From Phycisphaeraceae bacterium (GTDB taxonomy: Bacteria > Planctomycetota > Phycisphaerae > Phycisphaerales > Phycisphaeraceae), in contig JANQKT010000107.1 of NCBI GenBank assembly GCA_028280965.1, positions 1 through 45,482 of the forward strand: a stretch of DNA of 45,482 bases, in the 5' to 3' direction. Under the pieces are notes generated by a model. It was given only the letters and a program-made list of their open reading frames with translations. It searched no databases and was not told the DNA's origin. Of the stretch, positions 8,060-16,698 are shown in pieces. How positions within the stretch are numbered: the stretch's first letter is position 1; every line of letters starts with the position of its first letter. A program made the position numbers and the translations under genes.

Positions 8060-8974
8060 TTACAATCCTTCGCACTTCTCGATCACACCACGCACCGCGC
8101 GGGCGGAAGCGCGGAACAGGTCAAACTCGGTCTGGCTCAGTGTCGGCCGCAGCACGCGGTGCACGCCGCGTTCGCCGACGACACAGGGCAGCGACAGGCA
8201 CACATCCTCGACACCGTACACCCCGTCGATCAGCGTCGAGACGGGCAGCGTGTGGCAGGCGTCCTGGCTGATCGACTGGACCAGCAGCGTCACGGCCTTG
8301 GCGACGCCGTAGTTCGTGTACCCGCGCGTGTGGAAGATCTTGTATGCCGACTCGACCGCCTCCTGAAAGAGGTTCCAGTCGGTGAACTCGCTCTCCGCGG
8401 GCTCGCCGCCGATCGAGGCGATGGAGTTGGCCAGGACCTGGCTGTCGCCGTGCTCGCCGATGATGTAGGCGCGGATATCCATCGGGTGCACGCCGGTCTC
8501 GCGGGCGATCAGCATCCGGTAGCGCGCCGAATCAACGAGCGTGCCCGTTCCGATCACGCGCGACGGGTCAAGCCCGGTCGCCTGGATCGTGCGGTAGGTC
8601 AGCACATCGACGGGGTTGGCAACGACGAGGTAGACCGCGTCCGGCGCGCGCCGAACGATGTCGGGTAGTATCTCGCCGTACAGCCGCCAGTTCTGGAGCG
8701 CCAACTCGTCACGCGTCCAGCCGGCGTGCGGCTGAGCGGGCACGGACGCACAGAGCACAACGATATCCGAGCCCGCGACATCTTCCACGCCGCCTGCATG
8801 GATATCCATGAGCGTGTCGCCGAACGCCGAGGCGTGCGACAGGTCCAACGCCTCCGCTTCCGCCGTGTCCCGCGTGCGGTTGATCAGCACCAGGCGCTTG
8901 CACATCTCCCGGATCGTGAGCGCGTGCCCGACCGCGGCCCCGACCTTGCCGATGCCGATGATGCTGATCTTCAT
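8060..8974 (-). CDS. L-lactate/malate dehydrogenase-family protein with atypical loops
   Basis: A 304-residue NAD(P)-dependent 2-hydroxyacid dehydrogenase. GIGKVG (7-12) is the dinucleotide motif. Catalytic residues are in place: His175 in IGEHGDS, Asp148 in GTLVDSARYR, Arg151 and Arg88. Two features are unusual. The end of beta-2, normally Asp for NAD, is Asn32-Arg33, which hints at NADP(H). The substrate loop SVPAQPHAGWTRDEL (77-91) is about two residues longer than in LDH or MDH and lacks both the Gln of LDH and the Arg of MDH. The ATG at 8974 follows TACACT by 6 nt. The name LDH is therefore only a family label. Confidence 0.8.
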   Translation of the reverse strand: MKISIIGIGKVGAAVGHALTIREMCKRLVLINRTRDTAEAEALDLSHASAFGDTLMDIHAGGVEDVAGSDIVVLCASVPAQPHAGWTRDELALQNWRLYGEILPDIVRRAPDAVYLVVANPVDVLTYRTIQATGLDPSRVIGTGTLVDSARYRMLIARETGVHPMDIRAYIIGEHGDSQVLANSIASIGGEPAESEFTDWNLFQEAVESAYKIFHTRGYTNYGVAKAVTLLVQSISQDACHTLPVSTLIDGVYGVEDVCLSLPCVVGERGVHRVLRPTLSQTEFDLFRASARAVRGVIEKCEGL

Positions 8975-8980
8975 GCGGTC

Positions 8981-8986
8981 AGTGTA
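8981..8986 (-). promoter_or_regulatory. Leaderless-type -10 box for the dehydrogenase gene
   Basis: TACACT on the minus strand lies 6 nt before the ATG at 8974. No ribosome-binding site lies between them. Confidence 0.65.
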
Positions 8987-9046
8987 ACGCGCGCTGCCGT
9001 AACCGCCGCGCCACCACCCGGCGGCCACCACGGCGCCCAACACCGA

Positions 9047-9412
9047 TCACTCAAACTCGACTTCCCGGACAATAAACCCACACGACCGGGCATGATCGAT
9101 AAAGACCGATTGATCTTCCAACAGCGCCTGCCCAAGCTCGGCAAACTCGGCGGTCTCCGTCACCTCCATCAGGTCCTGCTCGGACTCGAACCAGACCTCG
9201 GCGACGCCATCGAACGCGTCCTGCATCCCGCGGGACTGCTGGAGCCCCGCGTTCAGCGGGCTGTCGAGCGTGAGCGACTGGACGTACTTTTTGCACCGCA
9301 TGATCGCGGCGTTCTTCATGAAGAACGGGCCGTGGTTGTTCTGCCAGTAGTCCTGGAACGCCTCGCGGGTCATGCCTTCTTTGCGGTGCAGGCACATGAT
9401 GAGTTTGATCAT
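9047..9412 (-). CDS. EthD-like/dimeric alpha-beta barrel protein
   Basis: A 121-residue protein beginning MIKLIMCLHRKEGMTREAF, with YWQNNHGP at about 24-31. That motif and the length are typical of the EthD domain, a ferredoxin-like dimeric barrel found in ring-degradation and oxygenase-like proteins. The biochemical role is unclear. ATG at 9412 is chosen over a TTG at 9424 that has no better ribosome site. It lies 72 nt upstream of the dehydrogenase gene on the same strand, but that gene has its own -10 box. Confidence 0.75.
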   Translation of the reverse strand: MIKLIMCLHRKEGMTREAFQDYWQNNHGPFFMKNAAIMRCKKYVQSLTLDSPLNAGLQQSRGMQDAFDGVAEVWFESEQDLMEVTETAEFAELGQALLEDQSVFIDHARSCGFIVREVEFE

Positions 9413-9661
9413 GACAGAGCTCAATCCTTATTTTGGTGCCACACTGCATCTCGAAGGCGCATTGTGCGAAGGTTATTGTATGAATGTATCACAGTTCGCA
9501 CCCAGCGCCCTTCGGGTCGCAGTATGGCACCCGGCCACCCGCCCGTTTGCCCTCGTGTAGTCCTCGGCGTCCCTCAGGACTGTCGTGCTGAGGGGTGAGT
9601 AGACGGCGTGGGTTCGTAAGATAGAGATGCGGGGACTGATCTCATACCGACAAGGCACTTC

Positions 9662-10561
9662 ATGCCACAATCTTCCATGCTAAGTTCGGATGAACTGGAC
9701 GCGATGCTTTCATATCTAAGGATGTCATCAGCCCCTGCACATGCGATACGCCGGATGCATCACAAGGCCTCTGGTAGTCAAAGTCGCCGTGAATTACTCA
9801 TGGCTCGATACGGTCAGATCTTTCAAGGGTCTATTGTGGATCTACACCAAAGCGGAGATGCGCCGGCACCTGCAAAATCCTATGCACAGATCGACGCTTT
9901 AGCTTGTCTGCAAAAGATGCCACAGACGCTCACTTGGTACGCGCAGCAAGGCATACCCAGCGAGGTGGCGGCCGCAACTTTATCTGACCTGGAAATCTGG
10001 ATGCACGACTACTTCAGGCAATCCGGGCAGTGGGGGCTGACGGAAGCGGCGTGGGTCGCGATGGGGTTTGCATGCAAAGTCTTTCGCTTGGGGCGGCTCC
10101 AATTTGAGCCTGCAACTTTTGACACGTCGATGTTCGTAGAGACTGCCCCCTTTCCACTCACGCACGGCGATCTTGTCTTAAATGTACATATCCCCGCTTG
10201 TGGACCGATGTCGCCGAAAGCTTGCGACGACTCGTTCCGCCGGGCCACACAGTTCTTCAACCGCTATTTTGCGGGTCGTTCATTCAAGGCATTCGTTTGC
10301 TCTTCATGGCTGCTCGATCAGCAGCTCACCGAGTACCTCGCTGAGGACACCAACATCGTCCATTTCTTGCGGCGTTTTGAGCCGCTCGTGCTTAAAGACA
10401 ACTCGGATGCGCAAACCATTCAGCGTGTCTTTGGGCAATACCCCATCAACCTTGATCAAGCACCAAGGGATACGACTTTGCGGCGAATTGTTATAAAGCA
10501 TATTCAGAATGGCGGGCAGTGGCGGATGGGGTCCGGTTACATGTTGTGCCCGAACGACTGA
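9662..10561 (+). CDS. Putative GNAT-like acyltransferase, two-domain type
   Basis: A 299-residue cytosolic protein. The helical N-terminal half contains SYAQIDALACLQKM, and the second half has RLGRLQFEP (142-150), VHIPACGPMSPKACDDSF (175-192) and SSWLLDQQL (214-222). These resemble the acyltransferase family with an N-terminal helical domain and a GNAT-like C-terminal domain (Pfam PF18082 and PF18164), by memory rather than search. The gene and its flanks use visibly more A and T than neighbours, so it may have been acquired. The upstream gap 9413-9661 holds a 7-bp hairpin (9571-9577 with 9588-9594) and nothing else I can name. ATG 9662 has a modest AAGG site. Confidence 0.6.
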   Translation: MPQSSMLSSDELDAMLSYLRMSSAPAHAIRRMHHKASGSQSRRELLMARYGQIFQGSIVDLHQSGDAPAPAKSYAQIDALACLQKMPQTLTWYAQQGIPSEVAAATLSDLEIWMHDYFRQSGQWGLTEAAWVAMGFACKVFRLGRLQFEPATFDTSMFVETAPFPLTHGDLVLNVHIPACGPMSPKACDDSFRRATQFFNRYFAGRSFKAFVCSSWLLDQQLTEYLAEDTNIVHFLRRFEPLVLKDNSDAQTIQRVFGQYPINLDQAPRDTTLRRIVIKHIQNGGQWRMGSGYMLCPND

Positions 10562-10663
10562 CAAGAGACCGGCCGCGGCCTGACAAAGTCCCTGGCTGTT
10601 ATACAAAGCGTGTGATACGACGCATTAGCCCACTTAGAATTACTGTTTGTGTGCCCTGCACCT

Positions 10664-11755
10664 TCATGCCCCAGTCAGGAAGTGGCAGATATCCCCATCA
10701 CTCACAACATAGTCCTTCCCCTCGACGCGCAGCTTCCCCGCGTCGCGGATGGCTTTTTCGGTCTCGTGGGCTTCGAGGACATCGAGGGTGTAGACCTCGG
10801 CGCGGATGAACTTCTTCTCGAAGTCGGTGTGGATCACGCCCGCGGCCTGCGGGGCGGTGGCGCCGACCGGGACCGTCCAGGCGCGCACTTCCTTCTCCCC
10901 AGCGGTGAAGTAGCTCTGCAGGCCTAGCAAGGCATATGCAGCGCGGGCCAGGGTAGCCAGGGCCGGCTCGCTTAAACCGACGGCTTCGAGCATCTCGCGT
11001 CTGTCGTCGCCATCCAGCTCGGCGAGCTCGCTCTCGAGCTTGGCGCACACCGGGACGACCGCCCCACCTTCGGCCTCGGCACGCTCGCGGACCTTTGCGA
11101 CCAGGTCGCCCTCGCCGAGCACGTCGTCCTCATCGACATTCGCGACGTACAGCACCTTCTTGGCGGTGATGAAGCCGAAGCCCTTGAGCGCCTTGGCCTG
11201 CTCGGGGTCGAGCTCGATCTGGCGGAGTGGCTTGCCCTCGTCGAGCAGCGTCTTGGCCTTTTCGAGCAGCTCAACGCGCAATTTCGCTTCTTTGTCGCCG
11301 GATTTGGCCGAGCGCACGGCCTTGGGCAGCGCGGTCTCGATGGTTTGCAGGTCCGACAACATCAACTCGGTGTCGATGACATCGATATCGCGGATCGGGT
11401 CGACGACACCATCGACGTGGGTAATGTCGTCGTTCTCAAAGCAGCGGACGACGTGCAGGATCGCGTCGACATTGCGGATGTGGCTGAGGAACTTGTTGCC
11501 CAGGCCCTCGCCCTCGCTGGCGCCCTTGACGATCCCGGCGATATCGACCAGGCGCAGCGCCGCGGGGATGACCTTCTGAGGCGGGATATATTTGGTGATC
11601 TTGTCCAGCCGCGGGTCGGGCACGGCGACAACGCCGACGTTCGGCTCGATCGTGCAGAACGGGTAGTTGGCCGCCTCGGCGCCCTGGCTCTCGGTGAGCG
11701 CGTTGAAGAGGGTGGACTTGCCAACGTTCGGTAGACCTACGATGCCTGCTTCCAT
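10664..11755 (-). CDS. ychF: Redox-sensitive ribosome-binding ATPase YchF (Obg family)
   Basis: A 363-residue TRAFAC-class P-loop ATPase that binds the ribosome or proteasome-like partners and modulates translation under stress. G1 is GLPNVGKST at 7-15, G3 is DIAG in [12 protein letters not shown], and the G4 position reads NVDE, consistent with ATP rather than GTP preference in this subfamily. A coiled-coil middle region and a C-terminal TGS domain ([15 protein letters not shown]) complete the normal length. The ATG at 11755 follows TACAAT by 7 nt. It is divergent from the nitroreductase across an inverted repeat. Confidence 0.97.
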   Translation of the reverse strand: MEAGIVGLPNVGKSTLFNALTESQGAEAANYPFCTIEPNVGVVAVPDPRLDKITKYIPPQKVIPAALRLVDIAGIVKGASEGEGLGNKFLSHIRNVDAILHVVRCFENDDITHVDGVVDPIRDIDVIDTELMLSDLQTIETALPKAVRSAKSGDKEAKLRVELLEKAKTLLDEGKPLRQIELDPEQAKALKGFGFITAKKVLYVANVDEDDVLGEGDLVAKVRERAEAEGGAVVPVCAKLESELAELDGDDRREMLEAVGLSEPALATLARAAYALLGLQSYFTAGEKEVRAWTVPVGATAPQAAGVIHTDFEKKFIRAEVYTLDVLEAHETEKAIRDAGKLRVEGKDYVVSDGDICHFLTGA

Positions 11756-11762
11756 GGGCGGG

Positions 11763-11768
11763 ATTGTA
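11763..11768 (-). promoter_or_regulatory. Leaderless-type -10 box for ychF
   Basis: TACAAT on the minus strand lies 7 nt before the ATG at 11755. Its distal base is the first base of the adjacent inverted repeat arm. Confidence 0.6.
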
Positions 11769-11866
11769 GCGTCTAGCGTTTAGCGTACAGGGCGTGGCGT
11801 TGAACCGCCGACATGCGGTGCCTTGTTGGTTCAACGCTACGCGCCAGACCCTGAACGCCAGACGCT
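11768..11866. repeat. 99-bp imperfect inverted repeat with GCGTCTGGCGT units
   Basis: Arms 11768-11805 and 11829-11866 (38 nt each) are reverse complements at 30 positions. The inner ends GTTGAACC and GGTTCAAC pair perfectly, and the loop holds a further ACCGC/GCGGT hairpin. It lies between the divergent ychF and nitroreductase promoters. A related 29-nt copy sits between hisC and hisB. It looks like a dispersed REP-like element. Confidence 0.7.
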
Positions 11867-11877
11867 CCGCTACTGCC

Positions 11878-11883
11878 TATACT
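11878..11883 (+). promoter_or_regulatory. -10 box for the nitroreductase gene
   Basis: TATACT lies 40 nt upstream of the ATG at 11924 and just outside the inverted repeat. The expected leader of about 34 nt contains a weak GAAAG ribosome site, so this promoter is of the ordinary leadered type. Confidence 0.45.
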
Positions 11884-11923
11884 CTGCCACCCCCAGATCA
11901 CATCAAATTGAAAGATCACACAA

Positions 11924-12529
11924 ATGGACACGATTGAAGCCATCTACCAACGCCGGGCGGTCAAGCACTACGACCCGGAGCACGAGCTGACCGCGGAGGA
12001 GGAGCGGAAACTGCTCGAGGCCGCGATCCAATCGCCGACGTCGTTCAACATGCAGAACTGGCGGTTTGTCCTGGTCAAGGACAAGGGCCTGCGTCAGCAG
12101 ATCCGCGCCGCGGCGTGGGACCAGGCCCACATCACCGAGTCGTCACTGCTCATCGTGCTGTGCGCGGACCTCAAGGCCTACGGCAGGGAACCGGCCAGGT
12201 ACTGGGTCAACGCGCCGGAAGAGGTCGGCAAGATGCTGTCGGGGATGATGATCCCGTTTTATGAGGGCAAGCACGAGTTGCAACGCGACGAAGCGATGCG
12301 ATCGGTCGGCATCGCCGGGCAGACGATCATGCTCGTGGCGAAGACGATGGGCTACGATTCGTGCCCGATGATCGGGTTTGACCCCGGAGCGGTCGCGAAG
12401 ATCATCAACCTGCCTGGAGACCACACGATCGGTTTCATCATCACCGTCGGCAAGGCGACGCAGCCCGCCTGGCCCAAACCGGGGCAGCTGGCGCTTGACG
12501 AGGTCGTGGTGACGGATCGGTTCGCGTGA
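11924..12529 (+). CDS. Nitroreductase-family FMN-dependent oxidoreductase
   Basis: A 201-residue flavoprotein of the nitroreductase fold. The N-terminal YQRRAVKHYDP (8-18) provides FMN-phosphate contacts, and AAIQSPTSFNMQNWRFVLV (33-51) is the typical flavin-binding segment. The C-terminal GFIITVGK closes the domain. It probably reduces quinones, nitro compounds or another small substrate using NAD(P)H, but the substrate is not visible. It ends 10 nt from the convergent PEP-CTERM gene, with no strong hairpin in the gap. Confidence 0.88.
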   Translation: MDTIEAIYQRRAVKHYDPEHELTAEEERKLLEAAIQSPTSFNMQNWRFVLVKDKGLRQQIRAAAWDQAHITESSLLIVLCADLKAYGREPARYWVNAPEEVGKMLSGMMIPFYEGKHELQRDEAMRSVGIAGQTIMLVAKTMGYDSCPMIGFDPGAVAKIINLPGDHTIGFIITVGKATQPAWPKPGQLALDEVVVTDRFA

Positions 12530-12539
12530 AGTGTCGTGG

Positions 12540-13316
12540 TTATCGACGACGGCGCGTGCGTGTTGCGACGCACCATCCGCCGAGCGCGAGGAGCGCGAGA
12601 CTGCCCGGCTCCGGTACATAGGTCAGGCTGAACGAACGCATCTCGATGAATGTGGCGTCGGTAGTCGCGTCCTGGTCGCGCGAGAAGCCAATCCCGCCGA
12701 TGCCGGGGTTGCCCGGATTCGGGAAGGCGGCGGCCGGGCCCTGCGGGACACCGTTGATCAGCCACTCGGCGGTCCAGAACTCGCCGGTCGTGTCAAGCAC
12801 GATGTCGAAGTCGATGAACGTGTTGGTATCGAACAAGTTGCCGTTCCACGGCTGGGCGCCGCCCACGCCCGGGCCGAGGTAGGCCGCCTGGTCAGGGCCG
12901 TTGCGGTCGGCGGTGAGGATCCAAGCGTAGCCGGGCGCATTGTTGTGCGTGACGCTGAAGTTCTCCGCGGCCCAGTCCCCAGACGCCGGCGTCGCGGGCA
13001 GAAAGCCGAAAGCGAAGAAGTTGGCGTGCGGGTTGCGCACGCGGGCGCTTGCGGTGTAGACCCGGCCGGGCTGGGGTGTGTAGTCGAGGTGCGACGCCTG
13101 CCCGCCCGCAGTGGGCGAGAAATGTATGCCGTCATCACCCCACTCGTCGCCCGCTTCCCAAGCCTCGCCGTTGGTCGTGGCGTCCGGGGTCTTGCCGTTG
13201 AGCGGGTCGCCGGTGCCGAAGAAGTTCTCTTCGAAGACTACGGTTCCGCCGTGAGCGAGGCCCACGCTGCCCGTAGCGAGGGTACCGACCAAGATGGCTT
13301 TGTACAGCGGTTTCAT
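12540..13316 (-). CDS. PEP-CTERM sorting-signal exported protein
   Basis: A 258-residue exported protein. It starts with a signal peptide (MKPLYKAILVGTLATGSVGLAHGG) and ends with the PEP-CTERM tripartite signal: VPEPGSLALL, a hydrophobic helix, then RTRRRR. Such proteins are processed by exosortase and anchored or released at the cell surface, often with exopolysaccharide. The middle has the look of a jelly-roll, laminin-G-like beta domain (FEENFFGTGDPLNG, FIDFDIVLD, TAEWLINGVPQG). No exosortase gene is in the window. The ribosome site is strong (AAGGGGATTAGGG before the ATG). Confidence 0.9.
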   Translation of the reverse strand: MKPLYKAILVGTLATGSVGLAHGGTVVFEENFFGTGDPLNGKTPDATTNGEAWEAGDEWGDDGIHFSPTAGGQASHLDYTPQPGRVYTASARVRNPHANFFAFGFLPATPASGDWAAENFSVTHNNAPGYAWILTADRNGPDQAAYLGPGVGGAQPWNGNLFDTNTFIDFDIVLDTTGEFWTAEWLINGVPQGPAAAFPNPGNPGIGGIGFSRDQDATTDATFIEMRSFSLTYVPEPGSLALLALGGWCVATRTRRRR

Positions 13317-13329
13317 CCCTAATCCCCTT

Positions 13330-13345
13330 CCGCCACACTCGGCGG
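13330..13345 (-). promoter_or_regulatory. Hairpin just upstream of the PEP-CTERM ribosome site
   Basis: A 5-bp stem (13330-13334 with 13341-13345) with a 6-nt loop immediately precedes the ribosome-binding sequence of the PEP-CTERM gene. It may stabilise the 5' end or affect translation. A likely -10 (TATAAC on the minus strand) lies about 45 nt further upstream. Confidence 0.35.
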
Positions 13346-13543
13346 TACAACAGGTGCTCGGCCCCCGCGGAGCCTACCTATAAGGTGTTATATCACGGGC
13401 CGGCCAATCGATGTCAGGGAAATTGAACACCGCACGCAAATAGTGGCTGCCGGCAGCGTTCGGCGGGGCTTAATACCGGGCCTAGAGACCATTGCGGGAT
13501 GGTACGGGGGCCCTTAAAACCAGCGTAGCGGGCTGAAATCGGC

Positions 13544-13549
13544 TAAAAT
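13544..13549 (+). promoter_or_regulatory. Leaderless-type -10 box for gyrA
   Basis: TAAAAT lies 6 nt before the gyrA ATG at 13556. The intervening AGGCGG could be read as a ribosome site, but it is too close to the start codon to work as one. The rest of the gap 13317-13543 holds only the PEP-CTERM leader and promoter candidates. Confidence 0.6.
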
Positions 13550-13555
13550 AGGCGG

Positions 13556-16228
13556 ATGCCCGAAGACGCGAACCCGCCTGACAATCAGCCCGAAAACACC
13601 CCCCCGGAAGGTGCCTCGGAAGACGCCCCCACGCCCGCCGACCCGCCTGGCCAGGTGGTCGATCTGGCGATCGAGCGGGAGCTGGCGGACAGCTACCTGA
13701 CCTACGCGATGAGCACGATCGTCGATCGTGCCCTGCCGGACGTGCGCGACGGGCTCAAGCCCTCGCAGCGCCGCATCCTGGTAGCGATGAACGACCTCAA
13801 CCTCTCGCCCGGCCGGAAGCACAGCAAATGCGCCGGCATCGTCGGCGAGACGATGAAGAAATACCACCCCCACGGCGACGGGGCGATCTACCCGACGCTG
13901 GTCAACATGGCCCAGGAGTGGAAGACCCGCTGCCTGCTGATCGACAAGCAGGGCAACTTCGGCAGTATCGACCCGGACCCGCCGGCGGCGATGCGTTATA
14001 CCGAGGCGCGGCTGCACCGCCACGCGATCGAACTGCTCGAAGACCTCAAGCTCGACACCGTTGACTGGCAGCCCAACTTTGACGAGACCGTTGAGGAGCC
14101 GAAGTATCTGCCGGGCAAACTGCCGAACCTGCTGGTCAATGGCAGCACCGGTATCGCGGTCGGCATGGCGTCGTCGATGGCTCCGCACGCATTGGGCGAG
14201 GTCTGCGACGCGATCACCGCGACCATCGACAACCCCGACATCGAGCTGCGCGATCTGATGGAGATCATCCCCGGCCCGGACTTCCCGACCGGCGGGATCA
14301 TCCACGGCCGGGCGGGTATTGTCCAGGCCTACGCGACCGGGCGTGGCCGGGTCACCGTGCGCGCGAAGATCGAGCACGAGCAGCGCGGCGGGCGCGACAT
14401 GCTGGTTGTCAAAGAGCTGCCGTATCAGGTCAGCAAGAACGACTCGGTCATCGAGAAGATCAAGCAGCAGCGCAAGAACGACAAGCTGACGGATATCAGT
14501 GCGGTGACCGACGAGTCGAGCAACCGTGGTGGGATGCGGCTGGTCATCGAGCTAAAGCGCGGGGCCGACCCGGATGTGATCGAGAACCAGCTCTACCAGC
14601 TAACCCCGTTGCAATCGACCTTCTCGATCATCAATATCGCACTGGTCAAGGGCCAGCCACGGACGCTGTCGCTCAAGGAACTGATCGACCTGTACATCGA
14701 GCACCGCGTCGATGTGATCCGCCGACGCACGGCGTACCGCCTGCATCAGGCGCAGCAGGAAGCGCACCGGATCGAGGGCCTGATCTACGCGGTCTGCGAC
14801 ATCGATGAGGTCATCAAGCTGATCCGATCGAGCCGGACGCGCGACGAGGCGATCCAGAAGCTGATGCAGCGCGGCTTCCGCATCCCCGCCGATCACCCGC
14901 AGGCCCCGCACATCCCCGGCCGTTTCCTCGCACAGTCGGCGGACAACGCGGTCATCCTGTCACGCACGCAGGCCGAGGCGATCGGGCGCCTGCAACTCAT
15001 CCAACTCGTCGGGCTGGAGATCGAGACACTGGTCGCCAACTACGCCAAGGTGCTCGGGCAGATCGAGGAGTACGAAGCGATCCTCGCCAGCGACGAGAAG
15101 GTGCTCGGCCTGGTCAAAGACGACCTGGCGATGCTCAAGGACAGGTACGCTGATGAGCGCCGGACGCTGATCCAGCAGGGCGAGGTCGGTGAGCTGAACA
15201 TCGCGGACCTCACGCCCGTCGAGCAGGTCGTCGTCACGATCTCGCACAAGGGCTACGTCAAGCGCCTGCCGGCCGAGCAGTACAAGGTGCAGGGCCGGGG
15301 CGGCAAAGGGATCATCGGTGCGAAGAGCAATGATGATGACTTCATCGAACACCTGTTCGTCGCGTCCACGCACGATGACCTCTTGTGTTTCACCGACACC
15401 GGCCGGGTCTTCAAGATCAAGGTCTTCGAGATCCCCGAAGCGGCGCGCACGAGCAAGGGACGGGCGATCATCAACCTGATCAACCTGAAGGAAGGCGAGC
15501 GGATCTGCTCGTTCATGCCGATCGCCGACTTCGAGAAGAGTGAAGACTTCCTGCTGTTCTCGACGAGCAACGGCCTGGTGAAGCGGACAGCGTTGAAAGA
15601 CTACCGCAACGTCAACGCGTCCGGCATCATCGCGCTCAACCTCCGCGAGGGCGACACGCTTGTCGGCGTGACGTTTACAACCGGCAGCGACCACATCCTG
15701 CTGGGCACGGCCAGCGGGATGGCGATCCGGTTCGATGAGAACGACGCGCGGGTTATGGGCCGCAACGCGTCGGGCGTGAAGGGCATCGACCTGGCCGCTG
15801 GCGACGCGGTGGTTGGCATGGTCCGTGTGCCCGCGGACGAGCAGGAAGCCAATCTGCTGACCGCAACCGAGGGCGGCTACGGCAAGCGCACGCCTGTCGG
15901 CGAGTACCTGGTCCACGCCGAGGACGGCAGCACGCGCACCCAGAGCCGCGGCGGCAAGGGCCGGCGGGACATGAAGACAACCAAGGGCAAGGTCGTCACG
16001 ATCAAGCTGCTGGCGCCCGGCGATGACCTGATGCTGATCACCTACAACGGGATGATCGTCCGGATCTCCGCCGACACGATCCGCCAGACCGGACGCAACA
16101 CCCAGGGCGTACGCGTGGTCAACCTCAAGGGCAGTGACCGGCTGGTTGCGGTCGCCCGCGTCGCGGACGATGATGATGCGGCTGACACCCCAACCGACCA
16201 GACCCCTCCCCCGCAAGCACAGGAATAG
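13556..16228 (+). CDS. gyrA: DNA gyrase subunit A
   Basis: An 890-residue type IIA topoisomerase subunit that cuts and rejoins DNA and, with GyrB, introduces negative supercoils. A proline- and acid-rich N-terminal extension of about 33 residues precedes the breakage-reunion domain. The catalytic tyrosine is Tyr148 in AAMRYTEAR. The C-terminal beta-pinwheel carries a GyrA box QGRGGKG at 579-585 (canonical QRRGGKG), supporting gyrase over topoisomerase IV. In the quinolone region, [12 protein letters not shown] has Gly109 where E. coli has Ser83 and Pro113 where it has Asp87. The tail is acidic. The gene runs into the STAS gene 2 nt later; gyrB is not in the window. Confidence 0.93.
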   Translation: MPEDANPPDNQPENTPPEGASEDAPTPADPPGQVVDLAIERELADSYLTYAMSTIVDRALPDVRDGLKPSQRRILVAMNDLNLSPGRKHSKCAGIVGETMKKYHPHGDGAIYPTLVNMAQEWKTRCLLIDKQGNFGSIDPDPPAAMRYTEARLHRHAIELLEDLKLDTVDWQPNFDETVEEPKYLPGKLPNLLVNGSTGIAVGMASSMAPHALGEVCDAITATIDNPDIELRDLMEIIPGPDFPTGGIIHGRAGIVQAYATGRGRVTVRAKIEHEQRGGRDMLVVKELPYQVSKNDSVIEKIKQQRKNDKLTDISAVTDESSNRGGMRLVIELKRGADPDVIENQLYQLTPLQSTFSIINIALVKGQPRTLSLKELIDLYIEHRVDVIRRRTAYRLHQAQQEAHRIEGLIYAVCDIDEVIKLIRSSRTRDEAIQKLMQRGFRIPADHPQAPHIPGRFLAQSADNAVILSRTQAEAIGRLQLIQLVGLEIETLVANYAKVLGQIEEYEAILASDEKVLGLVKDDLAMLKDRYADERRTLIQQGEVGELNIADLTPVEQVVVTISHKGYVKRLPAEQYKVQGRGGKGIIGAKSNDDDFIEHLFVASTHDDLLCFTDTGRVFKIKVFEIPEAARTSKGRAIINLINLKEGERICSFMPIADFEKSEDFLLFSTSNGLVKRTALKDYRNVNASGIIALNLREGDTLVGVTFTTGSDHILLGTASGMAIRFDENDARVMGRNASGVKGIDLAAGDAVVGMVRVPADEQEANLLTATEGGYGKRTPVGEYLVHAEDGSTRTQSRGGKGRRDMKTTKGKVVTIKLLAPGDDLMLITYNGMIVRISADTIRQTGRNTQGVRVVNLKGSDRLVAVARVADDDDAADTPTDQTPPPQAQE

Positions 16229-16230
16229 CC

Positions 16231-16569
16231 ATGCCCACCGAACGCTGGTCCGATGAGATCTGGATCGTCCGCCTGCAGAACGAGCCGGCGTTCTCCGACG
16301 AGATCCACCCGCTGCTCCAGCGGTTGGGACGCGACGAGGCCCCGCCGGCGATCATCGTCGATCTGTCCGAGGTGACGCGCATCAACAGCTCGAACCTCTC
16401 GCAGCTCTTAAAGCTGCGCAAGACCGCGGCCGATCACAACGTCGAGGTCCGGGTGACCAGCCCGACCAACGCGGTCTGGTCGGTCTTCCTCATGACCGGG
16501 CTGGACAAGGTCTTCCCCTTCGCGCAGGACACGGCGACGGCGCTCGCGGAGCTGCAGCTCAACGAGTAG
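16231..16569 (+). CDS. STAS-domain protein, anti-anti-sigma factor-like
   Basis: A 112-residue single STAS domain. The segment VDLSEVTRINSSNLSQLLKLRK (43-64) matches the conserved strand-loop-helix around the phosphorylated serine of SpoIIAA/RsbV, with Ser53 or Ser54 as the candidate. Such proteins bind an anti-sigma kinase and release a sigma factor when unphosphorylated. No cognate kinase or sigma gene is in the window. It starts 2 nt after gyrA, with an AGGA site inside the end of gyrA, so it is co-transcribed with it. Confidence 0.8.
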   Translation: MPTERWSDEIWIVRLQNEPAFSDEIHPLLQRLGRDEAPPAIIVDLSEVTRINSSNLSQLLKLRKTAADHNVEVRVTSPTNAVWSVFLMTGLDKVFPFAQDTATALAELQLNE

Positions 16570-16609
16570 CAAAAGATTCGGCTCGTTGGCTTTATGCCTG
16601 ATTGTGCAT

Positions 16610-16686
16610 CAGCCGCGACGCTACGCGTCGCAGGCGAGCAACAATTCATGCATCATGCTTTGCTGTGACGCGTAGCGTCGCGGCTG
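16610..16686. repeat. 77-bp inverted repeat between convergent genes
   Basis: Perfect 20-nt arms (16610-16629 and 16667-16686), each itself nearly palindromic around CGACGCTACGCGTCG, flank a 37-nt loop. It lies between the STAS gene and the convergent lipoprotein gene. It could end transcription from both sides, but the internal symmetry and lack of T-runs look more like a dispersed repeat. Confidence 0.75.
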
Positions 16687-16698
16687 TCACGATCCGCC

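Noticed and set aside
12530-12550. Possible terminator between the nitroreductase and PEP-CTERM genes
   Set aside because: Only a 5-bp inverted repeat with an 8-nt loop could be drawn, with no T-run.
14960-16216. Long open frame antisense to gyrA
   Set aside because: It lies wholly inside gyrA on the other strand and its translation is low-complexity and histidine/valine-rich, as expected from reading GC-rich codons backward. No family motif is present.
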